Below, one piece after another: positions 46,046 to 54,332 of a stretch of 64,000 bases of DNA. Position 1 is the first letter of the stretch. Every line of letters starts with the position of its first letter. The position numbers and the translations under genes were made by a program. Location of the stretch: assembly GCA_944323445.1 (NCBI GenBank), contig CALUSM010000003.1:28201-92200 (forward strand). The letters are read 5' to 3'. The notes beneath the pieces are model-generated. The model worked only from the letters and a program-made list of their open reading frames with translations, was not told the DNA's origin and ran no database searches. The DNA comes from an uncultured Bacteroidales bacterium. GTDB taxonomy: Bacteria; Bacteroidota; Bacteroidia; Bacteroidales; UBA932.

Positions 46046-46621
46046 ATGGCATCAATCAAAGGCACCAGAACCGAAAAGAACCTCCTCGCCTCCTTCGCAG
46101 GCGAATCCCAGGCCCGCGGCCGCTACACCTACTTTGCAAGCGTCGCCAAGAAAGAAGGCTACGAGCAGATAGCCGCCGTCTTCCTCGAGACAGCCGAACA
46201 GGAGAAAGAGCACGCAAAGAAATTCTTCAAGTTCCTCGAGGGCGGTATGGTCGAGATCACCTCCACCTACCCCGCCGGCATCATATCCACCACACTCGAG
46301 AACCTGCGCGCGGCAGCCGAAGGCGAGAACGAGGAATGGACAGTCCTCTATCCCGAGGCAGCAAAGGTGGCCCGCGAGGAAGGCTTCACCGAGATAGCAG
46401 TGGCCTTCGAGATGATCGCCCGCGTCGAGGCTGAGCACGAAGCCCGCTACCGCAAGCTCCTCGAGAGAGTCGAGAGCGGCCGCTTCTTCGAACGCGACGG
46501 CGAGATCTACTGGCAGTGCCGCAACTGCGGTTACGTCCACAAGGGCAAGAAAGCTCCCCAGAAATGCCCTGCCTGCCAGCATCCTCAGGCCTACTTCGAG
46601 CCCAAGAAGGAGAATTATTAG
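46046..46621 (+). CDS. rbr: Rubrerythrin (peroxide reductase)
   Basis: The 191-residue protein reduces hydrogen peroxide in anaerobes. The N-terminal four-helix diiron domain shows the paired motifs ESQARGRYTYFA, EQEKEHAKKFF (ExxH) and ARVEAEHEARY (ExxH). The C-terminal rubredoxin-like domain has CRNCGY...CPACQHP with its four iron-binding cysteines (about 153-173). It is expressed alone from the -7 box at 46008. The last three codons and the stop lie in the left arm of a 35-bp near-perfect palindrome. Confidence 0.97.
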   Translation: MASIKGTRTEKNLLASFAGESQARGRYTYFASVAKKEGYEQIAAVFLETAEQEKEHAKKFFKFLEGGMVEITSTYPAGIISTTLENLRAAAEGENEEWTVLYPEAAKVAREEGFTEIAVAFEMIARVEAEHEARYRKLLERVESGRFFERDGEIYWQCRNCGYVHKGKKAPQKCPACQHPQAYFEPKKENY

Positions 46622-46661
46622 TGCCAGGCACTAATAATTCTCCGGAGCAAGCTCCTGAGAA
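46609..46661 (+). repeat. 35-bp palindrome over the rbr stop codon, with a competing second hairpin
   Basis: GGAGAATTATTAGTGCC (46609-46625) and its exact reverse complement (46627-46643) are separated by one base. The right arm end TTCTC (46638-46642) can instead pair with GAGAA (46657-46661) around the perfect GGAGC-AA-GCTCC hairpin, so the two stems exclude each other. No T-run follows directly. Confidence 0.8.
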
Positions 46662-46671
46662 GGTTTCCACC

Positions 46672-46702
46672 CCCTCCCAACCCTCCCCAAGAGGGAGGGC
46701 CT
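46672..46702. repeat. C-rich/G-rich intergenic palindrome of dispersed-repeat type
   Basis: CCCTCCC and GGGAGGG pair perfectly across five bases (46681-46699), preceded by CACCCCCTCCCAA. On the minus strand it reads as LPLGEGWEG, a spurious translation often met in dispersed intergenic repeats of many bacteria. No coding function is proposed. Confidence 0.5.
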
Positions 46703-46740
46703 GGTCGCTTCGCTCCGAGTGCGCCCGCTGCATCACATTT

Positions 46741-46771
46741 AGGCTGCCTTCCCGGCGGCCTTTTCTTTTTC
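46741..46771 (+). terminator. Rho-independent terminator after rubrerythrin
   Basis: AGGCTGCC and GGCGGCCT pair (one G-U) around TTCCC and are followed by TTTTCTTTTT. It is about 120 bp after the rbr stop. Confidence 0.8.
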
Positions 46772-46799
46772 ATAATACCTTATTCTGCTCTGCCCTGTC

Positions 46800-46830
46800 C
46801 CACCTTCCGAAGGCGCGCATTTTACGCATT
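46800..46830 (+). repeat. Solitary degenerate copy of the CACCTTCCGAAGGTG palindrome unit
   Basis: CACCTTCCGAAGGCG at 46801-46815 and the following GCATTTTACGC resemble one unit of the array at 58833-59119. It lies directly upstream of the prfB -7 box and may overlap its -33 region. Confidence 0.55.
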
Positions 46831-46843
46831 CCGGCGGAATTGC

Positions 46844-46851
46844 TATATTTG
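46844..46851 (+). promoter_or_regulatory. -7 box (TATATTTG) of prfB
   Basis: Exact TAnnTTTG match. TTTTA about 20 bp upstream may serve as the -33 element. The predicted transcript start is near 46857, about 43 nt before the ATG. Confidence 0.6.
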
Positions 46852-46899
46852 CGGCACGGAACATTGAAACATTTACGACTAACCAAATAACCACGGAAG

Positions 46900-47992
46900 A
46901 TGATTACCACAGAACAGGTGAGAGACTTGCGTCAGCGTATCGATACGCTGGGGAGGTGTCTTTGACATCGCTGCGAAGAAGGAGCAGGTAGCTCAGATGC
47001 AGCAGCACAGTGCCGGGCCCGGATTCTGGGACGACCCGAAGGAGGCCGAGGCATTTCTTAAGAAAATGTCGGGCGTGAAATTCTGGACCGACGCCTACGA
47101 CGAACTCAGGAAAATGGACGAGGACCTGGAGGTTCTCATGGAATTTGCACGCGAGGACGAGTCCGCCCAGCAGGACGCCGACGCCCAGTTCGAAGCCCTC
47201 ACCGGGAAGGTCGAGGACCTGGAGCTGCGCAATATGCTCGGCGAGGAGGGGGACAATCTCGGGGCCATCCTCAAGATCAATTCGGGAGCCGGCGGCACCG
47301 AGAGCAACGACTGGTCGGCCATGCTCATGCGCATGTACGTCCGCTGGGGCGAGCGCAACGGCTACAAGGTGGCGGTCAGCGACCTCATCGAGGGGGACGA
47401 GGCCGGCATCAAGTCGGTGACCATCGAGTTCGAGGGGGACTACGCCTTCGGCTATCTCAAGGGCGAGAGCGGAGTCCACCGCCTGGTGCGTATCTCCCCG
47501 TTCAACGCCCAGGGCAAGCGGCAGACGACATTTTCCTCCGTCTTCGTCTACCCTCTCGTGGACGACACCATCGAGATAGAGATCAACCCGGCCGACCTCG
47601 AGTGGGACACCTACCGCTCGTCCGGAGCCGGCGGCCAGAACGTCAACAAGGTCGAGACCGGCGTCCGCGTGCGCCACATCCCCACCGGCATAGTGGTCGA
47701 GAATACCGAGACCCGCTCCCAGCTCGACAACCGGCAGCGGGCCCTGCGCATCCTCAAGTCGCACCTCTACGACCTGGAGCTCAAGAAGCGCCAGGAAAAA
47801 CAGGCCGAACTCGAAGGCAAGAAAAAGAAAATCGAATGGGGCTCCCAGATACGCAGCTACGTCCTGCACCCCTACAAGATGGTAAAAGACCTGCGTACCG
47901 GATATGAGACTTCCGATACGCAGGGCGTTCTCGACGGAGACCTCAACGCCTTCATGAAGTCCTTCCTCATGGAAGCCGGCTCCGCTTCGTAA
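46900..47992 (+). CDS. prfB: Peptide chain release factor 2 with programmed +1 frameshift
   Basis: This class I release factor reads UGA and UAA stops. Frame 0 starts at ATG 46900 and reads 21 codons to CTT (46960-46962) before an in-frame TGA at 46963. Skipping T46963 continues as GAC in the +1 frame to 47992, giving about 363 residues, the normal RF2 length. The shift site CTT-TGA-C and the upstream Shine-Dalgarno-like GGGGAGG are the classical autoregulatory frameshift signals. SPF (VRISPF), the stop-recognition tripeptide of RF2, and GGQ (GAGGQNVNK) are both present. A start at the internal ATG 46997 would lose the first helix. Confidence 0.96.
46951..46966 (+). promoter_or_regulatory. 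prfB programmed frameshift signal
   Basis: GGGGAGG (46950-46956) acts as an internal anti-Shine-Dalgarno pairing site. It is followed by the slippery CTT, the TGA stop and a C, the context that slows RF2 termination and favours a +1 shift. Confidence 0.92.
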
Positions 47993-47995
47993 ATC

Positions 47996-48976
47996 TTACA
48001 GCTCCCAGGCAAGGGCCGAGGCGCCGAGGATGGCGGCGTCGGAGTCCTTCAGGGTGGAGTACAGGAGGCGGATCTTGCCTTTCCAGACATCCAGCAGGTT
48101 CTCGTTCATGGCGTCGAGGATGGACTCGGTCAGGAACTCCTTCGAGCGGGCCAGGCCTCCGAAGAGGATGATGGCTTCGGGAGCACTGAATGCCACGAAG
48201 TTGGCAAAGGCCTCACCCATGATGCGGCCGGTGTAGTGGAATATCTCGATGGCCAGTTTGTCACCCTTGGTGGCAGCGTCGTAGATGTCCTTGGACGTAA
48301 TCTTCTCGACATCGAGGGACCTCAGCAGACTTTTGTCCTTGCGCTCGGCGAGGAACTCACGGGCAGTGCGGGCCACGCCGGTAGCCGAGGTGTAGGTCTC
48401 CAGACAGCCCTTGCGGCCGCAGTTGCACTGTCTGCCGCCCCGCATGATGATAGTGTGGCCGAGCTCGCCTGCGAAGCCGTCATGGCCGTAGACGATATTG
48501 CCGCCTATCACTATACCGCTGCCGACACCTGTTCCGAGGGTGATCATGATGAAATCCTTCATGCCCTTGGCTATGCCGTAGGTCATCTCGCCGACAGCCG
48601 CTGCGTTGGCGTCGTTGGTGATGGCCACGGGGATGCCGACTATGTCCTTGATCATCTTGGCGAAGAAGATGACCATCGGTTTGTCGTTCTCGTCGTATGC
48701 CCACTTGAGGTTGGGCGCGAACTCGATGGTGCCCTTGTAGTAGTTGCCGTTCGGGGCTCCGATACCGATACCCTTCACCTCTCCGTCGTTCTCGGCCTTC
48801 TTAATAAGATCGTTGATAGCCGTCGTCAAGTCATCTACATAAGCGGAGAGTTCCCTCTGCAGGGATGAGATTACACTCTGATACAAGATGTTGCCGCGGG
48901 CATCAACCACTCCTAGCTTGGTGGACTGACCGCCCACGTCGATACCCATTACCAGTGCCTGTTTTGCCATAGTCAA
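47996..48976 (-). CDS. ROK-family sugar kinase (probable glucokinase)
   Basis: The 326-residue protein has the ATP-binding start MGIDVGGQSTKLGVV, the ROK segment GIGIGAPN, ITNDANAAAVGE, LGTGVGSGIVI, and the zinc site GELGHT...CNCGRKGCLE. ROK kinases phosphorylate glucose or related sugars. It begins 6 bp after the sugar transporter gene, so uptake and phosphorylation are probably coupled. Adjacent ATG codons at 48976 and 48970 are both possible. It ends 3 bp from the convergent prfB stop. Confidence 0.92.
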   Translation of the reverse strand: MTMAKQALVMGIDVGGQSTKLGVVDARGNILYQSVISSLQRELSAYVDDLTTAINDLIKKAENDGEVKGIGIGAPNGNYYKGTIEFAPNLKWAYDENDKPMVIFFAKMIKDIVGIPVAITNDANAAAVGEMTYGIAKGMKDFIMITLGTGVGSGIVIGGNIVYGHDGFAGELGHTIIMRGGRQCNCGRKGCLETYTSATGVARTAREFLAERKDKSLLRSLDVEKITSKDIYDAATKGDKLAIEIFHYTGRIMGEAFANFVAFSAPEAIILFGGLARSKEFLTESILDAMNENLLDVWKGKIRLLYSTLKDSDAAILGASALAWEL

Positions 48977-48982
48977 TATAAA

Positions 48983-50317
48983 TTAATCTGTTACAATATC
49001 AGTGTTGACATTCTTATAGCCGATCAGGGCATAGAAAAGGATGTATGCCGCGCACACCAGAGGGACTGCGAAGCTTACAAGGAATGAGCCGGTGGCATCA
49101 GCAACAGCGCCCTGGAGCGGAATCAGGATACCGCCGCCGCAGACCATCGTCATGAACATTCCGGAAGCGACCGAGGTGTACCTGCCGAGGCCCTCGACCG
49201 CCATGTTGAATATACCGCCCCAGCATACCGAGGTGCACAGACCGCAAAGCACGAGCAGCACCATACCTACAGGTATGTCAGCTGACACGAAATGTCCTGT
49301 GGAGCCCTCGAAGCCGAAGAAGCGCACAGTAGACGAAACCGGAAGCAACATTCCCAGAAGGATAAAGACTATGCAGACCGACGAAACGAAAAGAATCTGT
49401 GCACGGCTGGAGAAACGCCCTCCAAGCAGGCCTCCGCACAGACGGCCGACTAGCATCATCAGCCAGAACACACCCGCTATGGACGCCGCCACACCTGAGT
49501 CCATACCGAAACCGGGAGTAGCCGCGTCAGTCGCGGTCGAGAGGTACTGGAGCACGTAGGTAGGAATGCCCACCTCAACGCCCATATACAGGAAAATAGC
49601 GATAATGCCGAGGTTGAAATGACGGAAGGAGAAAGCACTGTAGCGCTTGCCGCCGTCAACGGGAGCCGCGGGTTTCTCAGCCGCCTCCGAGGCCTTCTCG
49701 AGCTCAGGCTCGGGAATCTTCACGAAAGCCAGCACGATGAACACCAGCAGGAATATGCCGAGGGCTATGAACAGAGCCGGAGTAGCATCCGAGATCTGGG
49801 CCTTCGAAGCATCTCCTACGAGGGCTCCGACAAAGATGGTCACAAAGGTAGCCGCCAGCGAGTTGCCCACGCCGCCGAACTGAATCAGCTGGTTGCCCCT
49901 CTTGCCGCCTCCTCCGAGGGTGTTCAGCATAGGGTTCACGACAGTGTTCAGCATGCACATGCAGAATCCGGCGATAAAGGCTCCGGAAAGATACACGCCA
50001 TAGCTCTGGACGGCATTCCATCCCGAAACATACTGGAGGAACACTCCGAGGAAGCCGACAGCAATAGCCGTCATGGCTGTCTTCTTATAGCCTATCCGCT
50101 TCAGGAGAATACCTGCGGGGATTCCCATCACGGCATAAGCGATGAAATTGGCTGCGTTGCCCAACTGGGCCATCGCATTGGAAACTTCGAACTGGTTTTT
50201 AACGATTACCGCCATCGGGTTGCAGAGGTTGGTCACGAAGGCGATCATGAAGAACAGCAGGTACATCATTGCGATGGGGAGCGCATAGTTCTTCTTCACG
50301 GTTTGAGTAGCAGACAT
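48983..50317 (-). CDS. Sugar:H+ symporter of the FucP/GluP family (MFS)
   Basis: The 444-residue inner-membrane protein has twelve predicted helices and the family pattern of fucose and glucose/galactose permeases (MYLLFFMIAFVTNLCNPMA at the start, GNAANFIAYAVMGIPAGILLKRIGYKKT, then GFCMCMLNTVVNPMLNTLGG). The central loop is charged and alanine-rich. The ROK kinase downstream favours glucose or galactose over fucose, but the substrate is inferred. A -7 box (TAACTTTG, minus strand 50366-50359) is 42 bp before the start. Confidence 0.9.
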   Translation of the reverse strand: MSATQTVKKNYALPIAMMYLLFFMIAFVTNLCNPMAVIVKNQFEVSNAMAQLGNAANFIAYAVMGIPAGILLKRIGYKKTAMTAIAVGFLGVFLQYVSGWNAVQSYGVYLSGAFIAGFCMCMLNTVVNPMLNTLGGGGKRGNQLIQFGGVGNSLAATFVTIFVGALVGDASKAQISDATPALFIALGIFLLVFIVLAFVKIPEPELEKASEAAEKPAAPVDGGKRYSAFSFRHFNLGIIAIFLYMGVEVGIPTYVLQYLSTATDAATPGFGMDSGVAASIAGVFWLMMLVGRLCGGLLGGRFSSRAQILFVSSVCIVFILLGMLLPVSSTVRFFGFEGSTGHFVSADIPVGMVLLVLCGLCTSVCWGGIFNMAVEGLGRYTSVASGMFMTMVCGGGILIPLQGAVADATGSFLVSFAVPLVCAAYILFYALIGYKNVNTDIVTD

Positions 50318-50358
50318 AAGTGTTTTCAGTTAGTGTTTGTATTAATTCTTACAAACTT

Positions 50359-50366
50359 CAAAGTTA
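50359..50366 (-). promoter_or_regulatory. -7 box (TAACTTTG) of the sugar transporter/kinase operon
   Basis: Exact TAnnTTTG match on the minus strand; predicted leader about 36 nt. Confidence 0.55.
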
Positions 50367-50403
50367 GATAAAATTCCCGATATCCGAGAAAAAAGGTGTC
50401 ATT

Positions 50404-50871
50404 TCACTCTTCCGGGTTTTCCAGGGAGGACAACACCTCCGATACGGCTGCATAACCGTAGCCGCGGGAAAGAGCAAAACGCAAGACCTTGGCACGGCGC
50501 TCTGCCGGCGACGCTGCCCGGACACTCTTCCATTTACCCAGAACGACCTCCCTCATGCGGCGTGCGCTGCCTGCCTCCTCCACCTCTCCGAGAGCTGACC
50601 GGACCGTATCCGGCGGAATCTCTTTCGAAGCCAGGGCACAGGCTATTTTCCTTGGGCCCCACCCCGAGAGCAGGGCCTTGTCCCGGGCAAAAGCCCTGGC
50701 ATAGCGTGCATCGTCCACATATCCCTCCGCCCGCAGACGGTCCAGCACAGCAGTCGCATCCGCCCCGTCAACGCCCTTGCGCCGCAGCAGGTCCAGGATA
50801 CCGCGGCTGCAGTACTCCCTACGGGAGCAGAGCCAGGCCATACGGTTAAAAATAGTGTCCGATGCTGACAT
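50404..50871 (-). CDS. recX: Regulatory protein RecX
   Basis: The 155-residue helical protein limits RecA filament growth. The family pattern is visible: CSRREYCSRGILDLLRRKG, then LRAEGYVDDARYARAFARDK, GWGPRKIACALASKEIP, and KVLRFALSRGYGYAAVSEVL. The ATG at 50871 overlaps the end of the patatin gene by 26 bp; Met11 at 50841 would instead leave a 4-bp gap. It is last in the minus-strand group blaI-M56-rlmN-patatin-recX. Confidence 0.88.
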   Translation of the reverse strand: MSASDTIFNRMAWLCSRREYCSRGILDLLRRKGVDGADATAVLDRLRAEGYVDDARYARAFARDKALLSGWGPRKIACALASKEIPPDTVRSALGEVEEAGSARRMREVVLGKWKSVRAASPAERRAKVLRFALSRGYGYAAVSEVLSSLENPEE

Positions 50872-53254
50872 ACACTCCCACTCTACGGGTCATGTCCGAC
50901 CAGTTGACCTCCACATCCAGCGGACCGACAGGCAGGTCGTACGAATACCGCAGACCGAATCCCCACCAGTTGTAGGATGTCTTGTAACCGTAATTATAAT
51001 TGTTCCTGTCCTCGATATAACGCGAGGCCCTGAAGAAATTCTGGATATCGGCCGACTCACGGGCATAGTTCACCAGCGCTGTAACGTAGTGCTTGCCGTA
51101 GACGTTGACCCTAAAATCGGAACGGAGCACCACCAGCGAATTGTACATCACCTCCGGGCGCGTGGTCCCGATAAAAGGCAGCTGATGGTCCACGAACCGG
51201 CCCGGCTGCACTCCGCCCATCAGTGTCTCGTAGGACGTGTAGTAGTTGTTCCCGATGATAAACCGCGAATAGACCTGGGGTGAGATGACCAGCCTCTCAT
51301 TGAATGCCGGGATATACGACACAAACTGGAGCATGGCATCGGCAAAAGTTGTGAACGGCTGGTCTTCCATGAAATTGTGAAACTTCCAGCTGGCGTCCAG
51401 CCTCATGTCTATACCCTTGGTCGGAAAACTGGAACGGTTGGTGTTGTCGAAGTCCAGCTTGCCGTACAGTCCGAGATAGGAGCTCCTGAGCGGATTGATG
51501 CCCGAATCATCTACGAAAAGGGTATCCGCTCCCATGAAATGCCGGTAGTAGTAATGCTCGAAGTTCAGACCCACCTCCGTACTCAGGAATCTGGAGTGAT
51601 ACTCTGAGAAATAAGCCTTGACAGTCTGATTGATGAAATACACGCTGGCAAAGGACTCCCCGTTGTCCATGATATTGGCCTCTTCCTTTCTGAAAGTGTA
51701 GGAAAGGTTGAATCTGGGGAAACGCCTGGGTACAAATGAAAGCTGGACGGTGGCCCAGGGATTGTAGCTCAGACGTGTGGAAAAGTTGAACTTCACTCCG
51801 GTCAGCTTCTGTTCATTGATACCGAGTCCGAGGAGAATCGCAGCTGCCTCCTGAGAATCGAAATGGAAACCCAGACCGAAGTTATGGGGCTCGTCCGGCA
51901 CCAGGTTGATCTGGACATGGTACGCAGAGCTGTCAACCGGATCCTGCTTCACGTAATAGGTGATTTTGGAAAATGCATTGGTGCCGTAGAAAAATGATAC
52001 GGCGTCATCCAGCTGACTGCCGGTCATCCGGTGATTCCTGAGCAGACGGGACTTCTGCAGCAGCCACCGTCCGTCCTTGGTGTTGACTCCGTTGAGAGCC
52101 ACAGAGGCAATCGTAATGGTATCGTTGTCCAGGTTCAACGCTCTGGGCGCCTGCAGGTGTCTTCCGCAGGGACCGTACTCCTCCAGCATCTCCTTGAGCT
52201 TCCTAAGCTCCTCACGGTGCGCATCCGCCGCGTCATATCCCCTCTGCACCAGCGTCGACACACTCTTGGAATCGAAGCTCATGGCCCCGAAACCGGAAAT
52301 ATCCGGCTCTATGAATATATCGCAGCCGGCGATATTGTCATCGGACTTGCGCTGGGTGACCACACCCATCAGCTGACTCAGCACTTCCGGCAGAGAGCTG
52401 AGCATGTCGGGATTGCTCTTCTTGGTACTGGACACCCTCACACCTATTATAATATCCGCACCCATCTCCCGGCAGATGTCCACCGGAAAATTGTTGAGCA
52501 TACCGCCGTCAACCAGCACCATGTCACCTATACGTATAGGAGCAAACACTCCTGGAATCGCCATGCTGGCACGGATAGCCTTGGCAAGGGAACCGCTGCG
52601 GAACACTATCTCGTTGCCGGTGACGATATCAGTACCCACACAGGCATACGGTATCGGCAGGTCATCGAAATCTATGGAGTCCTGATAGCCTACAGACAGA
52701 GAATTCAGAAGTCCCTCGACATTGTTGCCGCTGATAAATCCGGCCGGAAGGGAATTAATGAACACGCTTGTCTCCGATGTGGTGGGATTGGTGATGTCCT
52801 CAGCACTCTGAGTCTGTCCTCCCCTTCCAGCAGTCATGGACTTCTCAAGAGATGACGCAGTGTTGAACGGAACGGTCAGCAGATACCGGCTCTTGTGCTC
52901 CTTGTCCAGGAAAGACAGCTGGCTGCGGGTGACATTGTTGCTCATTATGATGGACCAGTCCACAGTCCTTATGATGGAGTCCATCTCGTCCGGGGTATAG
53001 CCCAGACTGTAGAGTCCGCCTATAATCGAACCCATACTGGTACCAGTAACGAAATCCACCGGAATACCCATCTCCTCGATAACCTTCAGCGCCCCGATAT
53101 GCGCCGACCCTTTCGCTCCGCCTCCGCTGAGCACCACGCCCACCTTGGGACGCTCCTTCCGCACCCGAACCGAATCATTTTCCGAAGCCATGACATCGAA
53201 AGACTCCATCGCTACAGCCGCGGCTATAAGTACGAGTATTACAAAATTTCTCAT
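50846..53254 (-). CDS. Patatin-like phospholipase fused to an Omp85-type barrel
   Basis: The 802-residue protein has a signal peptide (1-23), a patatin domain (about 35-330) with the oxyanion motif SGGGAKGSAHIG, nucleophile Ser in GTSMG, and the catalytic Asp in DGGMLNNFP. A POTRA-like segment and a C-terminal barrel ending in phenylalanine (SIGHYF) follow. This is the layout of type Vd autotransporters such as PlpD, in which a lipase is carried by its own barrel; in Bacteroidota the passenger may stay attached. A -7 match on the minus strand (53267-53260) lies only 6 bp before the ATG. Confidence 0.92.
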   Translation of the reverse strand: MRNFVILVLIAAAVAMESFDVMASENDSVRVRKERPKVGVVLSGGGAKGSAHIGALKVIEEMGIPVDFVTGTSMGSIIGGLYSLGYTPDEMDSIIRTVDWSIIMSNNVTRSQLSFLDKEHKSRYLLTVPFNTASSLEKSMTAGRGGQTQSAEDITNPTTSETSVFINSLPAGFISGNNVEGLLNSLSVGYQDSIDFDDLPIPYACVGTDIVTGNEIVFRSGSLAKAIRASMAIPGVFAPIRIGDMVLVDGGMLNNFPVDICREMGADIIIGVRVSSTKKSNPDMLSSLPEVLSQLMGVVTQRKSDDNIAGCDIFIEPDISGFGAMSFDSKSVSTLVQRGYDAADAHREELRKLKEMLEEYGPCGRHLQAPRALNLDNDTITIASVALNGVNTKDGRWLLQKSRLLRNHRMTGSQLDDAVSFFYGTNAFSKITYYVKQDPVDSSAYHVQINLVPDEPHNFGLGFHFDSQEAAAILLGLGINEQKLTGVKFNFSTRLSYNPWATVQLSFVPRRFPRFNLSYTFRKEEANIMDNGESFASVYFINQTVKAYFSEYHSRFLSTEVGLNFEHYYYRHFMGADTLFVDDSGINPLRSSYLGLYGKLDFDNTNRSSFPTKGIDMRLDASWKFHNFMEDQPFTTFADAMLQFVSYIPAFNERLVISPQVYSRFIIGNNYYTSYETLMGGVQPGRFVDHQLPFIGTTRPEVMYNSLVVLRSDFRVNVYGKHYVTALVNYARESADIQNFFRASRYIEDRNNYNYGYKTSYNWWGFGLRYSYDLPVGPLDVEVNWSDMTRRVGVYVSIGHYF

Positions 53255-53294
53255 TTATCCAAATTTAAATTACTTCAGTCTATGTATTATGATT

Positions 53295-54320
53295 TTATCT
53301 TTTTCTGCCGCTGAGCATACCGCAGGCCGCCAGAATGTCCTCGCCACGGGATGCCCTCAGGGTAGTCAGCACCCCGGCCGAATTCAGCCTTTCCTTGAAC
53401 TGCTCGATGACAGGCATCGGCGAGGGGGCCAGGGGCGAGTCGGGAATGCGGTGGAATCGGATCAGATTGACCCTGCACTCCAGTCCGCGCAGCATCCGGG
53501 CCAGGGCATCGGCATGCCGCTTGTCGTCGTTCACCCCGGCGAACATGATGTATTCGAAGCTCACCCTCCGCTGCCCCGTAAAGTCGTATTCCCGTATCAG
53601 GGACAATGTCTTACTCAGCGGGAAGGGCTTCTCCATCGGCATCAGCTCCGCCCTCTCCTCCGGGAAGGGGTCATGCAGGCTCACGGCCAGGTGGCAGGAG
53701 CACTCGTCCATGAAGCGGCGCAGAGGCGACTCTCCGGTGCGGGGCTCGAACGTCACTCCTATGGTCGAGAGGGTTATGCGCTTGGGGCTCCATCCGAACC
53801 CCCAGGGGGCGGTGAGTATGTCAATGACGCGGCGGACGCTGTCCCAGTTGTCCAGAGGCTCGCCCATGCCCATGAACACGGTATTGGTCAGTTCCGCGGC
53901 CTCGTCCACCTCCAGGAACTGGGAAAGGATCTCCGCGGGAGTCAGGTTGCCGTGCCATCCCCCGCGTCCGGTCATGCAGAAGCGGCAGCCCATACGGCAG
54001 CCCTTCTGGGAGGAGACGCAGAGGGTACTGCGGTCCTTGTCGGGAATCATCACGGCCTCCACCCCGGGACCGAAGGGAAAGAGGTACTTCTTCGTACCGT
54101 CCGCCGACGATATCAGGTCGACGTAGGCGGTGCGGCCCACCGTGTAGTCGCCGGCGAGAGCCGCCCTGGCCGCCTTGGGCAGGTTGGTCATCTCCTCGAT
54201 GGAGCGCACCCGCTTGCGGTAGAGCCAGTCCGCCATCTGCGAGGCCGCAAAAGGCTTGAGGCCGTACTGTGCGCAGACGGCCCTGAGTTCTTCTATATTT
54301 TTCCCTAAGAGCGGTTCCAT
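53295..54320 (-). CDS. rlmN: 23S rRNA (adenine-C2503) and tRNA methyltransferase RlmN
   Basis: The 341-residue radical SAM enzyme adds a methyl group to A2503 of 23S rRNA and A37 of some tRNAs. The iron-sulfur motif is GCRMGCRFC (C-x3-C-x2-C), near residues 107-115, with GMGEPLDNW and the second catalytic cysteine expected in the C-terminal part (SRGEDILAACGML). It is 12 bp downstream of the M56 peptidase gene. Confidence 0.95.
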   Translation of the reverse strand: MEPLLGKNIEELRAVCAQYGLKPFAASQMADWLYRKRVRSIEEMTNLPKAARAALAGDYTVGRTAYVDLISSADGTKKYLFPFGPGVEAVMIPDKDRSTLCVSSQKGCRMGCRFCMTGRGGWHGNLTPAEILSQFLEVDEAAELTNTVFMGMGEPLDNWDSVRRVIDILTAPWGFGWSPKRITLSTIGVTFEPRTGESPLRRFMDECSCHLAVSLHDPFPEERAELMPMEKPFPLSKTLSLIREYDFTGQRRVSFEYIMFAGVNDDKRHADALARMLRGLECRVNLIRFHRIPDSPLAPSPMPVIEQFKERLNSAGVLTTLRASRGEDILAACGMLSGRKR

Positions 54321-54332
54321 GCGGCGGTCATA

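Noticed and set aside
46516..46890. Small genes on either strand downstream of rubrerythrin
   Set aside because: They overlap rbr, three hairpins, a terminator and the prfB promoter, and their codon content is repeat-derived.
46963..46965. prfB broken by a frameshift
   Set aside because: The stop sits in the exact CTT-TGA-C programmed shift context and the joined product has the normal length.
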